A stretch of 64,000 nucleotides of DNA from Pedobacter soli. Lineage in GTDB: Bacteria > Bacteroidota > Bacteroidia > Sphingobacteriales > Sphingobacteriaceae. Positions 25,190 to 33,202 of the stretch are shown piece by piece (position 1 is the first letter of the stretch; every line of letters begins with the position of its first letter). The stretch covers positions 248,001-312,000 of the forward strand of contig NZ_FMZH01000007.1 in NCBI RefSeq assembly GCF_900101435.1. Direction: 5' to 3'. The position numbers and the translations under genes were made by a program. A model generated the notes under the pieces. That model was not told where the DNA came from, did no database searches, and worked only from the letters and a program-made list of their open reading frames with translations.

Positions 25190-26383
25190 ATGAACACCAT
25201 TGACCAGTTTGACTTTAAAGATAAAAAAGCATTAATCAGGGTAGATTTTAACGTGCCTTTGGATGATGAATTTAAAATTACCGACGATAAAAGAATCAGG
25301 GCTGCATTACCAACCATCAGCAAAATATTAAAAGATGGTGGCGCAGTGATTTTAATGTCGCACTTAGGCCGTCCGAAAGATGGACCAACTGATAAATATT
25401 CTTTAAAACATATCTTAGCTGATCTTTCTGCTTTAACCGGTGTTGAGGTTAAATTTGCCGACGATTGCATTGGCGAGAGCGCTGCAACCCAGGCTGCTGC
25501 TTTAAAACCAGGTGAGATTTTATTGTTGGAGAACCTGCGTTTCTACAAAGAAGAAGAAAAAGGTGATGTAGCTTTTGCCGAAAAATTATCGAAATTGGGC
25601 GATGTTTATGTAAACGATGCCTTTGGTACTGCACACCGTGCACACGCTTCTACATCAATCATTGCACAGTTTTTCCCTGATGCAAAATACTTTGGTTACT
25701 TAATGGCATCTGAAGTTGAAAATGCCGAAAAAATCTTAAACCATGCCGAAAGACCATTTACAGCTATTATGGGTGGTGCTAAGGTTTCTGATAAAATTCT
25801 TCTGATCGAGAAATTGTTAGAGAAAGTAGATAATTTGATTATCGGTGGTGGTATGGCATATACTTTTGCTAAAGCGCAAGGTGGGGAAATCGGTACTTCG
25901 TTATTAGAGGCCGATAAACAAGCACTTTCTTTAGAACTACTTGAAAAAGCAAAAGCGAAAGGGGTAAACTTGATTTTACCGATCGATACCGTTATCGCAG
26001 ATAAATTTGCTAACGATGCTGCTAAACAAGATGTGGCTGCAGGCCATATCCCGGCTGATTGGATGGGATTAGATATCGGTCCGAAAACTGCTGAATTGTT
26101 TCAGGATGTAATTAAAAACTCTAAAACATTATTGTGGAATGGCCCAATGGGTGTTTTCGAAATGGAAAGCTTCCAGGTGGGTACCAAAGCTGTTGCCGAT
26201 GCGGTAGTGGCTGCAACTAAAGACAATGGAGCGTTTTCATTAATCGGAGGTGGCGATTCGGCTGCGGCTATTGCTAAATTCGGTTTGGAAGATGAAGTAA
26301 GCTACGTGTCTACAGGTGGTGGTGCTTTATTAGAATATATGGAAGGTAAGGAATTACCAGGCGTTAAAGCCATTAATGGATAG
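25190..26383 (+). CDS. pgk: Phosphoglycerate kinase
   Basis: 397 aa. Signature ALIRVDFNVPLD near the N-terminus, then HLGRPKD, LLENLRFYKEEEKGD, NDAFGTAHRAHAST, and the ATP-binding GGAKVSDK, WNGPMGVFE and GGGDSAAAI blocks are all intact. It converts 1,3-bisphosphoglycerate to 3-phosphoglycerate with ATP formation in the cytoplasm. A strong terminator-like hairpin follows at 26406-26438. It is co-oriented with gap but transcribed with the GNAT gene. Confidence 0.98.
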   Translation: MNTIDQFDFKDKKALIRVDFNVPLDDEFKITDDKRIRAALPTISKILKDGGAVILMSHLGRPKDGPTDKYSLKHILADLSALTGVEVKFADDCIGESAATQAAALKPGEILLLENLRFYKEEEKGDVAFAEKLSKLGDVYVNDAFGTAHRAHASTSIIAQFFPDAKYFGYLMASEVENAEKILNHAERPFTAIMGGAKVSDKILLIEKLLEKVDNLIIGGGMAYTFAKAQGGEIGTSLLEADKQALSLELLEKAKAKGVNLILPIDTVIADKFANDAAKQDVAAGHIPADWMGLDIGPKTAELFQDVIKNSKTLLWNGPMGVFEMESFQVGTKAVADAVVAATKDNGAFSLIGGGDSAAAIAKFGLEDEVSYVSTGGGALLEYMEGKELPGVKAING

Positions 26384-26405
26384 TTAATAGCATTAATATA
26401 AAATA

Positions 26406-26438
26406 GGCCCTTGCAGATCTGGTTTGCAAGGGCCTTTT
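26406..26438 (+). terminator. Rho-independent terminator after pgk
   Basis: Perfect 10-bp stem GGCCCTTGCA / TGCAAGGGCC with a nine-base loop, followed by TTTT. Confidence 0.8.
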
Positions 26439-26562
26439 CGTATCTGCACGTAATATGTGTTTGCTGCAAAAGAAAATAAATTATACCTTTCTTAAATTAT
26501 CTTAACAATAACCGATAGCAGAAAGCAGATAAAAGCACTGCTTGATAAATGAAATTACACTT

Positions 26563-27537
26563 ATGAGAAAAAAAATCTGTTTGCTTGGTTTAGGTTGCCT
26601 CTTAATTGCAGGGTTGCCTGGAAAAACATTTGCTTCAACACTAATTAAAGCTGAATATAATCGTTTGGTTGCCGAGCCCGCTGCCCTTATTGGTCGCTGG
26701 GATATAACCATTGATGTTAATGGTAGACAGGCGCCATCATGGCTCGAGGTTAAACTATCTGGTACCAAAACGTTAGTAGGTTACTTTGTATCTGTAGCTG
26801 GCAGTGCCCGCCCGGTATCTGAAGTAAAGTTCGATGGCAAAAGTTTCAGGTTTGAAATTCCACCACAGTGGGAGAGTGGAACAGCAAATTTGGTTATGGA
26901 AGGGGAATTAACCGACGCTGGAATTAGCGGAACAATGACCGAATGCAACGGTAAAAAATACAGCTGGAAAGGTGTTAAAGCACCTTATTTAAAAAGAACT
27001 GCTGCGCCGGCATGGGGTAAGGCTGTAAATTTGTTTAATGGTAAGGATTTAACCGGCTGGAAAGCAAGTGGCCAAAACCAATGGATCGTGAAAGATGGTA
27101 TTTTAACCAGCCCTAAAGCAGGTTCAAACCTGATTACCGAACAGAAATACAACGATTTCAAACTTCATGTCGAATTCCGCTATCCTAAAGAGGGCAATAG
27201 TGGTGTGTATTTGAGAGGTCGTTATGAAGTGCAGATTGAAGACAGCAAGAAAGATGCGCATCCAAACAGTGTACTGTTTGGTGGGGTATACGGGTTTTTA
27301 ACCCCTAACGAAATGGTTACGCTTGGGCCAGATGAATGGCAGAGCTACGATATTACCCTGGTAGGCCGATTGGTAACCATAGTAGCCAATGGTAAAACCA
27401 TCATCAGCAATCAGGAAATTCCGGGTATTACCGGTGGTGCTTTAGATAGCAATGAAGGAGAATCTGGACCAATTTACCTGCAAGGTGATCACATGCCGAT
27501 TGAATACAGGAAGATTGTGATTACTCCTGCTAAATAA
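26563..27537 (+). CDS. Secreted DUF1080 (3-keto-disaccharide hydrolase-like) protein
   Basis: 324 aa from the ATG at 26563, giving a signal peptide (KKICLLGLGCLLIAGLPGKTFA). An N-terminal small beta domain (about 30-140: LIGRWDITIDVNGRQAPSWLEV) precedes the DUF1080 concanavalin-like domain: LFNGKDLTGWK, QWIVKDGILTSP, DFKLHVEFRYPKEGNSGVYLRGRYEVQIED, and GPIYLQGDHMPIEYRKI. Recent work assigns the family to 3-keto-glucoside/disaccharide hydrolysis; the extra N-terminal domain is less common. It has its own terminator and no operon partner. Carbohydrate breakdown in the periplasm is likely. Confidence 0.85.
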   Translation: MRKKICLLGLGCLLIAGLPGKTFASTLIKAEYNRLVAEPAALIGRWDITIDVNGRQAPSWLEVKLSGTKTLVGYFVSVAGSARPVSEVKFDGKSFRFEIPPQWESGTANLVMEGELTDAGISGTMTECNGKKYSWKGVKAPYLKRTAAPAWGKAVNLFNGKDLTGWKASGQNQWIVKDGILTSPKAGSNLITEQKYNDFKLHVEFRYPKEGNSGVYLRGRYEVQIEDSKKDAHPNSVLFGGVYGFLTPNEMVTLGPDEWQSYDITLVGRLVTIVANGKTIISNQEIPGITGGALDSNEGESGPIYLQGDHMPIEYRKIVITPAK

Positions 27538-27546
27538 TTACCAATA

Positions 27547-27575
27547 AAAGGCCTGGATATTTCCCAGGCCTTTTT
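27547..27575. terminator. Bidirectional terminator between the DUF1080 and DUF2807-like genes
   Basis: AAAGGCCTGG pairs with CCAGGCCTTT over ten bases with a short loop and T-runs on both strands, between convergent genes. Confidence 0.75.
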
Positions 27576-27587
27576 GTTATTAATTTA

Positions 27588-28145
27588 TTATTCAATGAGC
27601 TGAGTGCGTAATACCGCAAACTGATCAAAGGTTAGGCTTGGGGTTTTATCCATAAAAAGGAAATGTGTATCTGTATTTCCCTTTAGGTATAATTTAGATT
27701 TATCGTGAATGGCCGTATAAAGTTGCTGACTGGTTGTATTGATATCGGCATTTGAATTTCCCTTTAAGATGATCTGCAGGTATTTGAGTGATAAAATTCC
27801 ATCTGTTTTTACAATAGCATTTTCGCTGGCCTCTATTCTGTAAAGCTCATCTACATAAACACGTATTTTGCAGCGCAAGGTACTGGTGCCCGTAATCGAA
27901 AGTATTTCTCCCTGTTGTGTTACCATAGCGTTTCCCTCATTGTCATCAGTGTAAGATATGTTAAGGCCAGGTTTTTGGATCAGTAGCACTTCAACATTTC
28001 CTTTTATTAAAATTTTTCTGAAAGGGGAAATTCTGCTGGTTTTTATAGGCTTATGCACTTTAGCGTTGGCAAGAGTTGGGCAGAGAGGTATCAGTAGTAG
28101 AATGATAAATAGTAGTGCAATTTGGGTTTTGAGGTAACGTTTCAT
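27588..28145 (-). CDS. Secreted DUF2807-like (putative adhesin head, GIN-type) protein
   Basis: 185 aa. Signal peptide YLKTQIALLFIILLLIPLCPTLANA is followed by a beta-solenoid-like region with repeating short strands: RKILIKGNVEVLLIQKPG, ISYTDDNEGNAMVTQQGEILSITG, IRVYVDELYRIEASENAIVKTDG and LQIILKGNSNADINTTSQQ. This matches the start of DUF2807/GIN-domain proteins, common in Bacteroidota and of unknown function. It is shorter than the usual 230-250 aa. Its upstream region has a sigma-54-like -24 element and two tandem inverted repeats. Confidence 0.7.
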   Translation of the reverse strand: MKRYLKTQIALLFIILLLIPLCPTLANAKVHKPIKTSRISPFRKILIKGNVEVLLIQKPGLNISYTDDNEGNAMVTQQGEILSITGTSTLRCKIRVYVDELYRIEASENAIVKTDGILSLKYLQIILKGNSNADINTTSQQLYTAIHDKSKLYLKGNTDTHFLFMDKTPSLTFDQFAVLRTQLIE

Positions 28146-28226
28146 AACTTAATTTTATTTAATAAATGTTTAGCCGATAACCGAGCTGCTGTTTCTTTTT
28201 GCATTCGTATCGTTTGATTGCATGTT

Positions 28227-28242
28227 AACGAAGGAAGTGCCA
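28227..28242 (-). promoter_or_regulatory. Possible sigma-54 promoter of the DUF2807-like gene
   Basis: On the minus strand TGGCAC (28242-28237) matches the -24 consensus; the expected -12 position reads TCGTT rather than TTGCW, so only the G of the GC pair is kept. Distance to the start codon is about 80 bases. Confidence 0.35.
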
Positions 28243-28307
28243 AAACAATTATTTCTGATTATATTACTTATAGTCAACTATTTAAATAAGTGTTTGAATT
28301 GGTAGGT

Positions 28308-28343
28308 GTTCGTTATCGAACAGTTTGGCGTACGGGACCGAAC
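28308..28343. promoter_or_regulatory. Two tandem inverted repeats, possible activator sites
   Basis: GTTCG-TTAT-CGAAC (28308-28321) and GTACG-GGAC-CGAAC (28330-28343) are 14-base inverted repeats offset by exactly 22 bases, two helical turns, and both are followed by AG. They lie 65-105 bases upstream of the -24 element. Confidence 0.5.
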
Positions 28344-28482
28344 AGATGGAATAGGTGGAATTGTATTGAGGTATTGAATCGCCTTAATGTTTATCGCGCT
28401 ATGAATCCCCGACAATCGCAAGCCAGATGTCGTTTGGTTAAGAAGTGACGTTATAACCCTATTTTCAGTTTATGGCAATATT

Positions 28483-30054
28483 TTAGAAAATCTCCATACC
28501 TGTATTCGCCAATACCATATAAACTGCCAGGTAGCAAACTAAAAATGCGGCAGATAAGGCAAAATATCTGGTCACACGGTGACTGCCTTTCTTAAAAGGG
28601 AGTAAAAATAAAATGTTAAACAGTTCGGCCAGTAATGCACATATAAAATTAAGGCAGACCATAACTGCGCTGAAGGCCACTACAAAAACAGCTGGGTGGA
28701 TTATAATGCCCGAGGGCAAGCCATAAAGTGCGCCCATTATAAAACTTACAAGCAAAATAACAGCTGCATATTTAAAACCCGCTTTAAAATTGGTTATGAA
28801 ATATCTGCCCAACTTTGGGAGCGGTGTTTTGATTTTTGCTGGTTTTAATTCTTTTTCAGATACCTGAGTTTCTGATGTTTCATTCAAAGCTGCTTCAGTC
28901 GTTTTCTGCTTTTTACCTCTTTTTTGTTTTTTGTAGCGGGGCCACCAGATAATAAAACCCGTAATAAAAAGAGCCAATGGCATCAATCCGGCAATAATGG
29001 CTATAACTTGTGTCGGCCGGCCACCAAAGCTACCGTAGTGGATAGGCGTGAGCCAGCTGAGATAAGCATTGCCCACATTCGGGAAATCGCTGCGGCTATT
29101 CAATAATGTTTTAGCGGTATACTGATCAACAATCAGCATTTCCCTTTTTCCGACTTTGGGCAGGTCGCCGCTTAGCATATCTAAACGGTAGGTGCCGGTT
29201 TTATCGGCCGGAAAAGCAATTCCGCCGATATGGGCATTGGGCATTTTTTCTTTAGCTGCTGCAGTAATTGCCTTAAGCGGGAGCGGCACTGCTTGTGCAT
29301 GCCAGGCCGATTTTGCACCCAGTAACTTGGCTACACCTTGCGGCGATTTCCCATTCAACAGGAATAGGAAAGGAATAACAAGCGTAGAAAAGGTAATACA
29401 AAAACCTGTTAAGCTCAAAATGGCCACAATTGGCGAGGAGTAAAAACCAAGCGAATTGTGCCAGTCGTAATTTTGGCGTTTAAACGAACCGCTAAACCTT
29501 ACCGTAAGTACCGATTTAAGTTGTTTCCATTTCTTGGGCAACCATAAACGCAGGCCCGAAATCGTTAAAATTAAAAGGCAAAGCGAAGCCAATCCGCAAA
29601 TGTAACGGCCCGCAACCGGGATTAATAAGGTTCTGTGTAATTCTGTAACTATATGGATAAAAGAACTGGTATGTATTCTTTTGCCTCCTATCTTGCCGGT
29701 ATAGGGATTAATAAAAGTTTCATTACCACTTTTCAGATCCAAAACACTGTAAGCTTCATTGGGGTTTTTGAAGTTGTTCAGCATCAGGTAGTCGATTTTT
29801 AGCTTTGGGTAGTTTTTTTTGATTAGCGGTACAATCTCTTCGACCGGCATTTTTTGCTTTTGAGCAATAACCTCAAACAAATTTGGGTTTAAAGCCCGGT
29901 CAATTTCATCCTGAAAAACCAGGATGCTGCCAGTAACACCCACAAAAGCCACTATTGCTCCAGCAATAATACCCAAATAAAGGTGCCATTTACCGAACCA
30001 TCTTTTTTGGTGTTTTGCCCAACTGATTTTTTTAGAATTGCCTGCAGATTTCAT
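28483..30054 (-). CDS. PepSY-associated transmembrane protein (iron-regulated type)
   Basis: 523 aa. After a basic N-terminus (KHQKRWFGKWHLYLGIIAGAIVAFVGVTGSILVFQDEID) come the PepSY_TM features: a periplasmic PepSY-like segment (EIVPLIKKNYPKL), FIHIVTELHRTLL, the membrane pair GLRLWLP, NYDWHNSLGFYSSPIVAILSLTGFC, and LSWLTPIHYGSFGG. A second cytoplasmic linker rich in Lys/Glu (about 390-420) is followed by three more helices, an extension beyond the core family. The histidines within helices may hold heme; relatives are ferric-siderophore reductases. A Fur-like box lies upstream. No TonB receptor gene is adjacent in the window. Confidence 0.85.
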   Translation of the reverse strand: MKSAGNSKKISWAKHQKRWFGKWHLYLGIIAGAIVAFVGVTGSILVFQDEIDRALNPNLFEVIAQKQKMPVEEIVPLIKKNYPKLKIDYLMLNNFKNPNEAYSVLDLKSGNETFINPYTGKIGGKRIHTSSFIHIVTELHRTLLIPVAGRYICGLASLCLLILTISGLRLWLPKKWKQLKSVLTVRFSGSFKRQNYDWHNSLGFYSSPIVAILSLTGFCITFSTLVIPFLFLLNGKSPQGVAKLLGAKSAWHAQAVPLPLKAITAAAKEKMPNAHIGGIAFPADKTGTYRLDMLSGDLPKVGKREMLIVDQYTAKTLLNSRSDFPNVGNAYLSWLTPIHYGSFGGRPTQVIAIIAGLMPLALFITGFIIWWPRYKKQKRGKKQKTTEAALNETSETQVSEKELKPAKIKTPLPKLGRYFITNFKAGFKYAAVILLVSFIMGALYGLPSGIIIHPAVFVVAFSAVMVCLNFICALLAELFNILFLLPFKKGSHRVTRYFALSAAFLVCYLAVYMVLANTGMEIF

Positions 30055-30138
30055 TTAGCGGAGATATACCCTTGACTGGGAACGTATTTCAGAATTTTCT
30101 TTGCTACAAAGAAATAGTTTTAATCCCGCTTATGCAAA

Positions 30139-30163
30139 TTATTTTTAATGAGTCTAAATAAGT
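30139..30163 (-). promoter_or_regulatory. Fur-like box upstream of the PepSY gene
   Basis: Minus strand: ACTTATTTAGACTCATTAAA then AATAA. The left half TTATTTAGA fits the Bacteroidota Fur half-site; the right half is degenerate. It lies about 85-110 bases before the start codon. Confidence 0.35.
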
Positions 30164-30211
30164 AAAATTAGAATTCGATAGTCATGGTTAGAAATAAGAT
30201 TGCCTTTAAGT

Positions 30212-30243
30212 CCAATATGCACACGAATTCATGCACATATTGG
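30212..30243. repeat. Inverted repeat between GH20 and PepSY genes
   Basis: CCAATATG (30212-30219) and CATATTGG (30236-30243) are an exact inverted pair, with TGCA copies inside. It is placed just past the GH20 stop codon, but no T-run follows on the minus strand, so a terminator role is uncertain. Confidence 0.4.
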
Positions 30244-30255
30244 AACCGGGATTTA

Positions 30256-32292
30256 TTATTTGCTTTCTACCACATTTAGCCGGTCGGCCGGGCTCAGGTT
30301 ATAAGTAAAGTTGCCGTAGCTTTCAGTTCCTTTAATGCCCTTAACTTCTGCTCTCAGTTCGTACTTCGCCTTCGGATTATAACGATTAAGCTGCAGGTGA
30401 TACAAAAAGGTTTTTACCTTATTGGTACCCCTAAATTTATCAGCGATCCCAACGTGTTCGTCCTGCGCTACTGCCTTACCATCCTGAAGTAGTTCCACCT
30501 TTCTGATTTCCATGAAATTAGCCCCGCTCGTGTAAAAGAACCCTGCGGTAATGCGGCCGTTTGCATAGGTTTTTTTGGTCACATCCCAGCTAAGGGGCTG
30601 GTATTCGCTGCCGATTTCTTTGGCTGTCCATTTGCCCGAAATATAGCCACCCGGTTTATAATAATCTATTTTGAGCAAGTCAAGGCGCTTTAGGTTATTG
30701 GTTAAGCGTTCCCTGAAACCGTCCAGGTCTCTATTCCCTTTTGGTATCCAGGCTATTTCAGCAAGTGCGAGTAAACGCGGGAAATTCTGCACGTTCATGT
30801 CTTTAAGATCCTGGGTTATGGCAGTCCATTGATTGGCTTGTACGCCTAAAATAAATTTTGCCTCATCTTTATTTAAGCCTGTTTCAGGCTCGTAATTATA
30901 TACCTTTTCTAAAGAGTTGATGTTGCCGTAAGCCAGATCGCTCATGGTACCATCGTTACGGTCGGCCTGGGTAATATCGAAGTAAAGCGGGTCGGTAGGT
31001 GTGGCTACTGCATAAAAGCCATTCTTTGCGGCGTCGGCAATAGCCTCATCGCCCAACCACGACATGATTGCTGTTTCTTTGGTCAGATTTTTTGCATCGC
31101 TTAAAATATCGTTCCAGCCAATTGGTTTTTTGCCTTTACCTTTAATAATGGTAGAAATGCGCTGCACAAAATAACTTTGCAGCTCATTGGTATTCTTTAG
31201 CGATTTCTCTTTCATGAAGGCCTGTACGTGTGGCTCTTTTTCCCACAATACATGCCTTACCTCATCTCCACCGAAATGAATATAAGCCGAAGGGAAAAGG
31301 TCGGCTAGTTCAGTAAATACGCCATCTAAGAATTCGTACACTTTTTCATTGGTTGGGTCGAGGGTATTTGGGGTAAACTGGTTGCCCCAATGTGACCACG
31401 AATCCAAAAATGGAAATACATAATCTGGTTTACGGTTTTGGTTTACGCCCAGTTCGGGATAGTCCAATACGGTAGGCCAGGAGTGGCCGGGTACATCAAT
31501 TTCGGGAATAATGGTAATATTCCGTTGGGCGGCATATCTAACCAGCTCACGGATTTGCTCCTGCGTATAAAAACCACTTCTTTCGGCAGGTTGGTTGGTG
31601 CTTTTATCAAATAAAGTAGTTTTGGTACTGGTAAGCAGCGGATACTTTTTAATTTCAATCCGCCAACCCTGGTCGTCGGTTAGGTGTAAGTGCAGTACAT
31701 TTAATTTATACAACGCCATCACATCCATATATTTCTTCATCACCTCTACACCATAAAAGGTGCGGCTAACATCCTGCATGTAACCGCGCCAGCTGTAGCG
31801 TGGTTTATCGGTAATTTCACCGCAAGGAATGCTCCATACTGAGTTGCCATTGGTTTTGCCTTCAATCTGTACAGGCAATAACTGCCTGATGGTTTGGGTG
31901 GCATTAAATATCCCTGCGCCAGTTTTGGCATAAACGCTGATGGCAGTTGGCGTAATCCTGATACAGTAACCTTCTTCACCCAGGCTGTTCAAGGTATCTG
32001 ATACCATAAATAAAATGCCCTGACTTTGGTTGGTTAAGAGCGAAGTTTTAGCTTTTATACCAGTGCTACCGGCTAGTTGAGCAATGAATACGCTTATTGG
32101 TGCCTGCGCTCGCGGCTGGTAATAAATAGGTGTGGTAGGTTTGAATTCAAATTTACCTGTATGGGCGCTAACTGATAATGGTTTAGGGATAATACTGTTT
32201 AAAGAGAGATTGCCGGGCTCGCTTGTTTGGGCAAAACCGATGGAAGCGCTTAAAGTCAGCGCTAGCATCATTTTCAGAATTTTGGTTTTCAT
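30256..32292 (-). CDS. Secreted beta-N-acetylhexosaminidase, GH20
   Basis: 678 aa with signal peptide (KILKMMLALTLSASIGFA). Domain order: GH20b N-terminal domain (about 30-160: IIPKPLSVSAHTGKFEF), the GH20 TIM barrel (about 165-520: YSWRGYMQDVSRTF, LHLHLTDDQGWRIEI, IIPEIDVPGHSW) with the catalytic Asp-Glu pair at 343-344 in HFGGDEVRH, and a C-terminal beta domain (about 540-678, a Fn3/CHB-like sandwich). It releases terminal GlcNAc or GalNAc from glycans in the periplasm by substrate-assisted catalysis. A LacI-type operator palindrome lies about 70 bases upstream, suggesting sugar induction. Confidence 0.94.
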   Translation of the reverse strand: MKTKILKMMLALTLSASIGFAQTSEPGNLSLNSIIPKPLSVSAHTGKFEFKPTTPIYYQPRAQAPISVFIAQLAGSTGIKAKTSLLTNQSQGILFMVSDTLNSLGEEGYCIRITPTAISVYAKTGAGIFNATQTIRQLLPVQIEGKTNGNSVWSIPCGEITDKPRYSWRGYMQDVSRTFYGVEVMKKYMDVMALYKLNVLHLHLTDDQGWRIEIKKYPLLTSTKTTLFDKSTNQPAERSGFYTQEQIRELVRYAAQRNITIIPEIDVPGHSWPTVLDYPELGVNQNRKPDYVFPFLDSWSHWGNQFTPNTLDPTNEKVYEFLDGVFTELADLFPSAYIHFGGDEVRHVLWEKEPHVQAFMKEKSLKNTNELQSYFVQRISTIIKGKGKKPIGWNDILSDAKNLTKETAIMSWLGDEAIADAAKNGFYAVATPTDPLYFDITQADRNDGTMSDLAYGNINSLEKVYNYEPETGLNKDEAKFILGVQANQWTAITQDLKDMNVQNFPRLLALAEIAWIPKGNRDLDGFRERLTNNLKRLDLLKIDYYKPGGYISGKWTAKEIGSEYQPLSWDVTKKTYANGRITAGFFYTSGANFMEIRKVELLQDGKAVAQDEHVGIADKFRGTNKVKTFLYHLQLNRYNPKAKYELRAEVKGIKGTESYGNFTYNLSPADRLNVVESK

Positions 32293-32362
32293 TTTTAGTG
32301 TTTAAGGGTGAGTTTAACCCAAATTAGAGATAAACCAGCGATAAAGAAAATGCAAATAACGG

Positions 32363-32374
32363 GCAAACGTTTGC
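32363..32374. promoter_or_regulatory. LacI/GalR-family operator-like palindrome
   Basis: GCAAACGTTTGC is a perfect 12-base palindrome with the central CG typical of LacI-family operators, 71 bases upstream of the GH20 start codon. Confidence 0.6.
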
Positions 32375-32665
32375 GTAATCGCCATCTATCATGAGATATT
32401 TTGGAAGTGGGAGGTTTTCCCAAAAATTGAATAATTAAACTTAAAAAATGGGGGTGATGGGGAGGTTTTAAAACCTATAAATGAGCGCTTTTAGGTAAAT
32501 CTTCGAAATTTATGGGCAAAAATGGGCCAGTGTGACACTTTTAGTTAATTTGTTTTTAATTGCCTTATTATCAGTGTATAGTGGTTTTAAGGGTGTGCCA
32601 ATCTATATATTCTGGCTATATTGCATCCTCCAAATTGTAACAAAAACGATGTGGAAAACTTTTTT

Positions 32666-32691
32666 GTGGTAAAAAGTGGTAAAAAGTGGTA
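32666..32691. promoter_or_regulatory. MraZ-type operator: three TGGTA repeats with 10-base period
   Basis: TGGTA occurs at 32667, 32677 and 32687, each separated by five bases (AAAAG). MraZ of other bacteria binds TGGGN direct repeats with the same five-base spacing in front of its own operon, so this is very likely the autoregulatory site, with T in place of the third G. Confidence 0.75.
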
Positions 32692-32734
32692 GAACTCTTT
32701 ACTTTTACACTAGATAAAAAGTGTAGATACCACT

Positions 32735-33202
32735 ATGACCCAACTTTTAGGAGAATTTGATTGTAAACTTGACGCAAAAGGTCGCCTTATGGTGCCTGCT
32801 GCGCTTAAGAAACAATTGCCTAATGCCGAGAATGATGGGCTCATAATTAACCGTGGTTTTGAGAAAAATTTGGTTATCTATCCTAAAAATGTTTGGGACG
32901 CTGTTGTAGCCGATCTTGCCAAGCTTAATATTTACGATCAGGAAAACCGTGCCTTTGTAAGGGCTTTTACGCGTGGGGCAACTGAGCTTTCGCTTGATGC
33001 TGCTGGTCGTGTGCTGTTGCCGAAATCTTTGGTTGAGTATGCGGGTATCGGTAGTGATCTGGTTTTGGCTTGCCAGTTAGATCGTATCGAGGTTTGGGAT
33101 AAAAAATCTTATGAAGATATTTTTGATGATGTGCCGGCCGATTTTGCCAGTCTGGCTCAAAAAGTAATGGGCGATAAGAAAGGAGGCTCGGATGGAGAAT
33201 AA
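32735..33202 (+). CDS. mraZ: Transcriptional regulator MraZ
   Basis: 155 aa, with two SpoVT/AbrB-like halves: LLGEFDCKLDAKGRLMVPAALKKQL (residues 4-28) and a second copy ELSLDAAGRVLLPKSLVEYAG (about 83-103), the DXXXR motif present in each. MraZ binds repeats upstream of its own gene and controls the dcw cluster; the matching repeats are at 32666-32691. The 3' end overlaps rsmH by 11 bases. First gene of the division and cell-wall cluster. Confidence 0.97.
   Translation: MTQLLGEFDCKLDAKGRLMVPAALKKQLPNAENDGLIINRGFEKNLVIYPKNVWDAVVADLAKLNIYDQENRAFVRAFTRGATELSLDAAGRVLLPKSLVEYAGIGSDLVLACQLDRIEVWDKKSYEDIFDDVPADFASLAQKVMGDKKGGSDGE

Larger units (their letters stand above)
28146..28482. other. 337-base intergenic region with regulatory sites
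   Basis: Between the divergent-to-parallel minus genes DUF2807-like and PepSY. It contains the possible sigma-54 promoter (28227-28242) and two inverted repeats (28308-28343). I see no gene here. Confidence 0.6.
32293..32734. other. 442-base divergent intergenic region (GH20 / mraZ)
   Basis: Holds the GCAAACGTTTGC palindrome near the GH20 side, an AGTGTGACACT palindrome at 32529-32539, a GTGGAAAAC element at 32651-32659 and the three MraZ-type repeats near mraZ. No gene seen. Confidence 0.65.
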
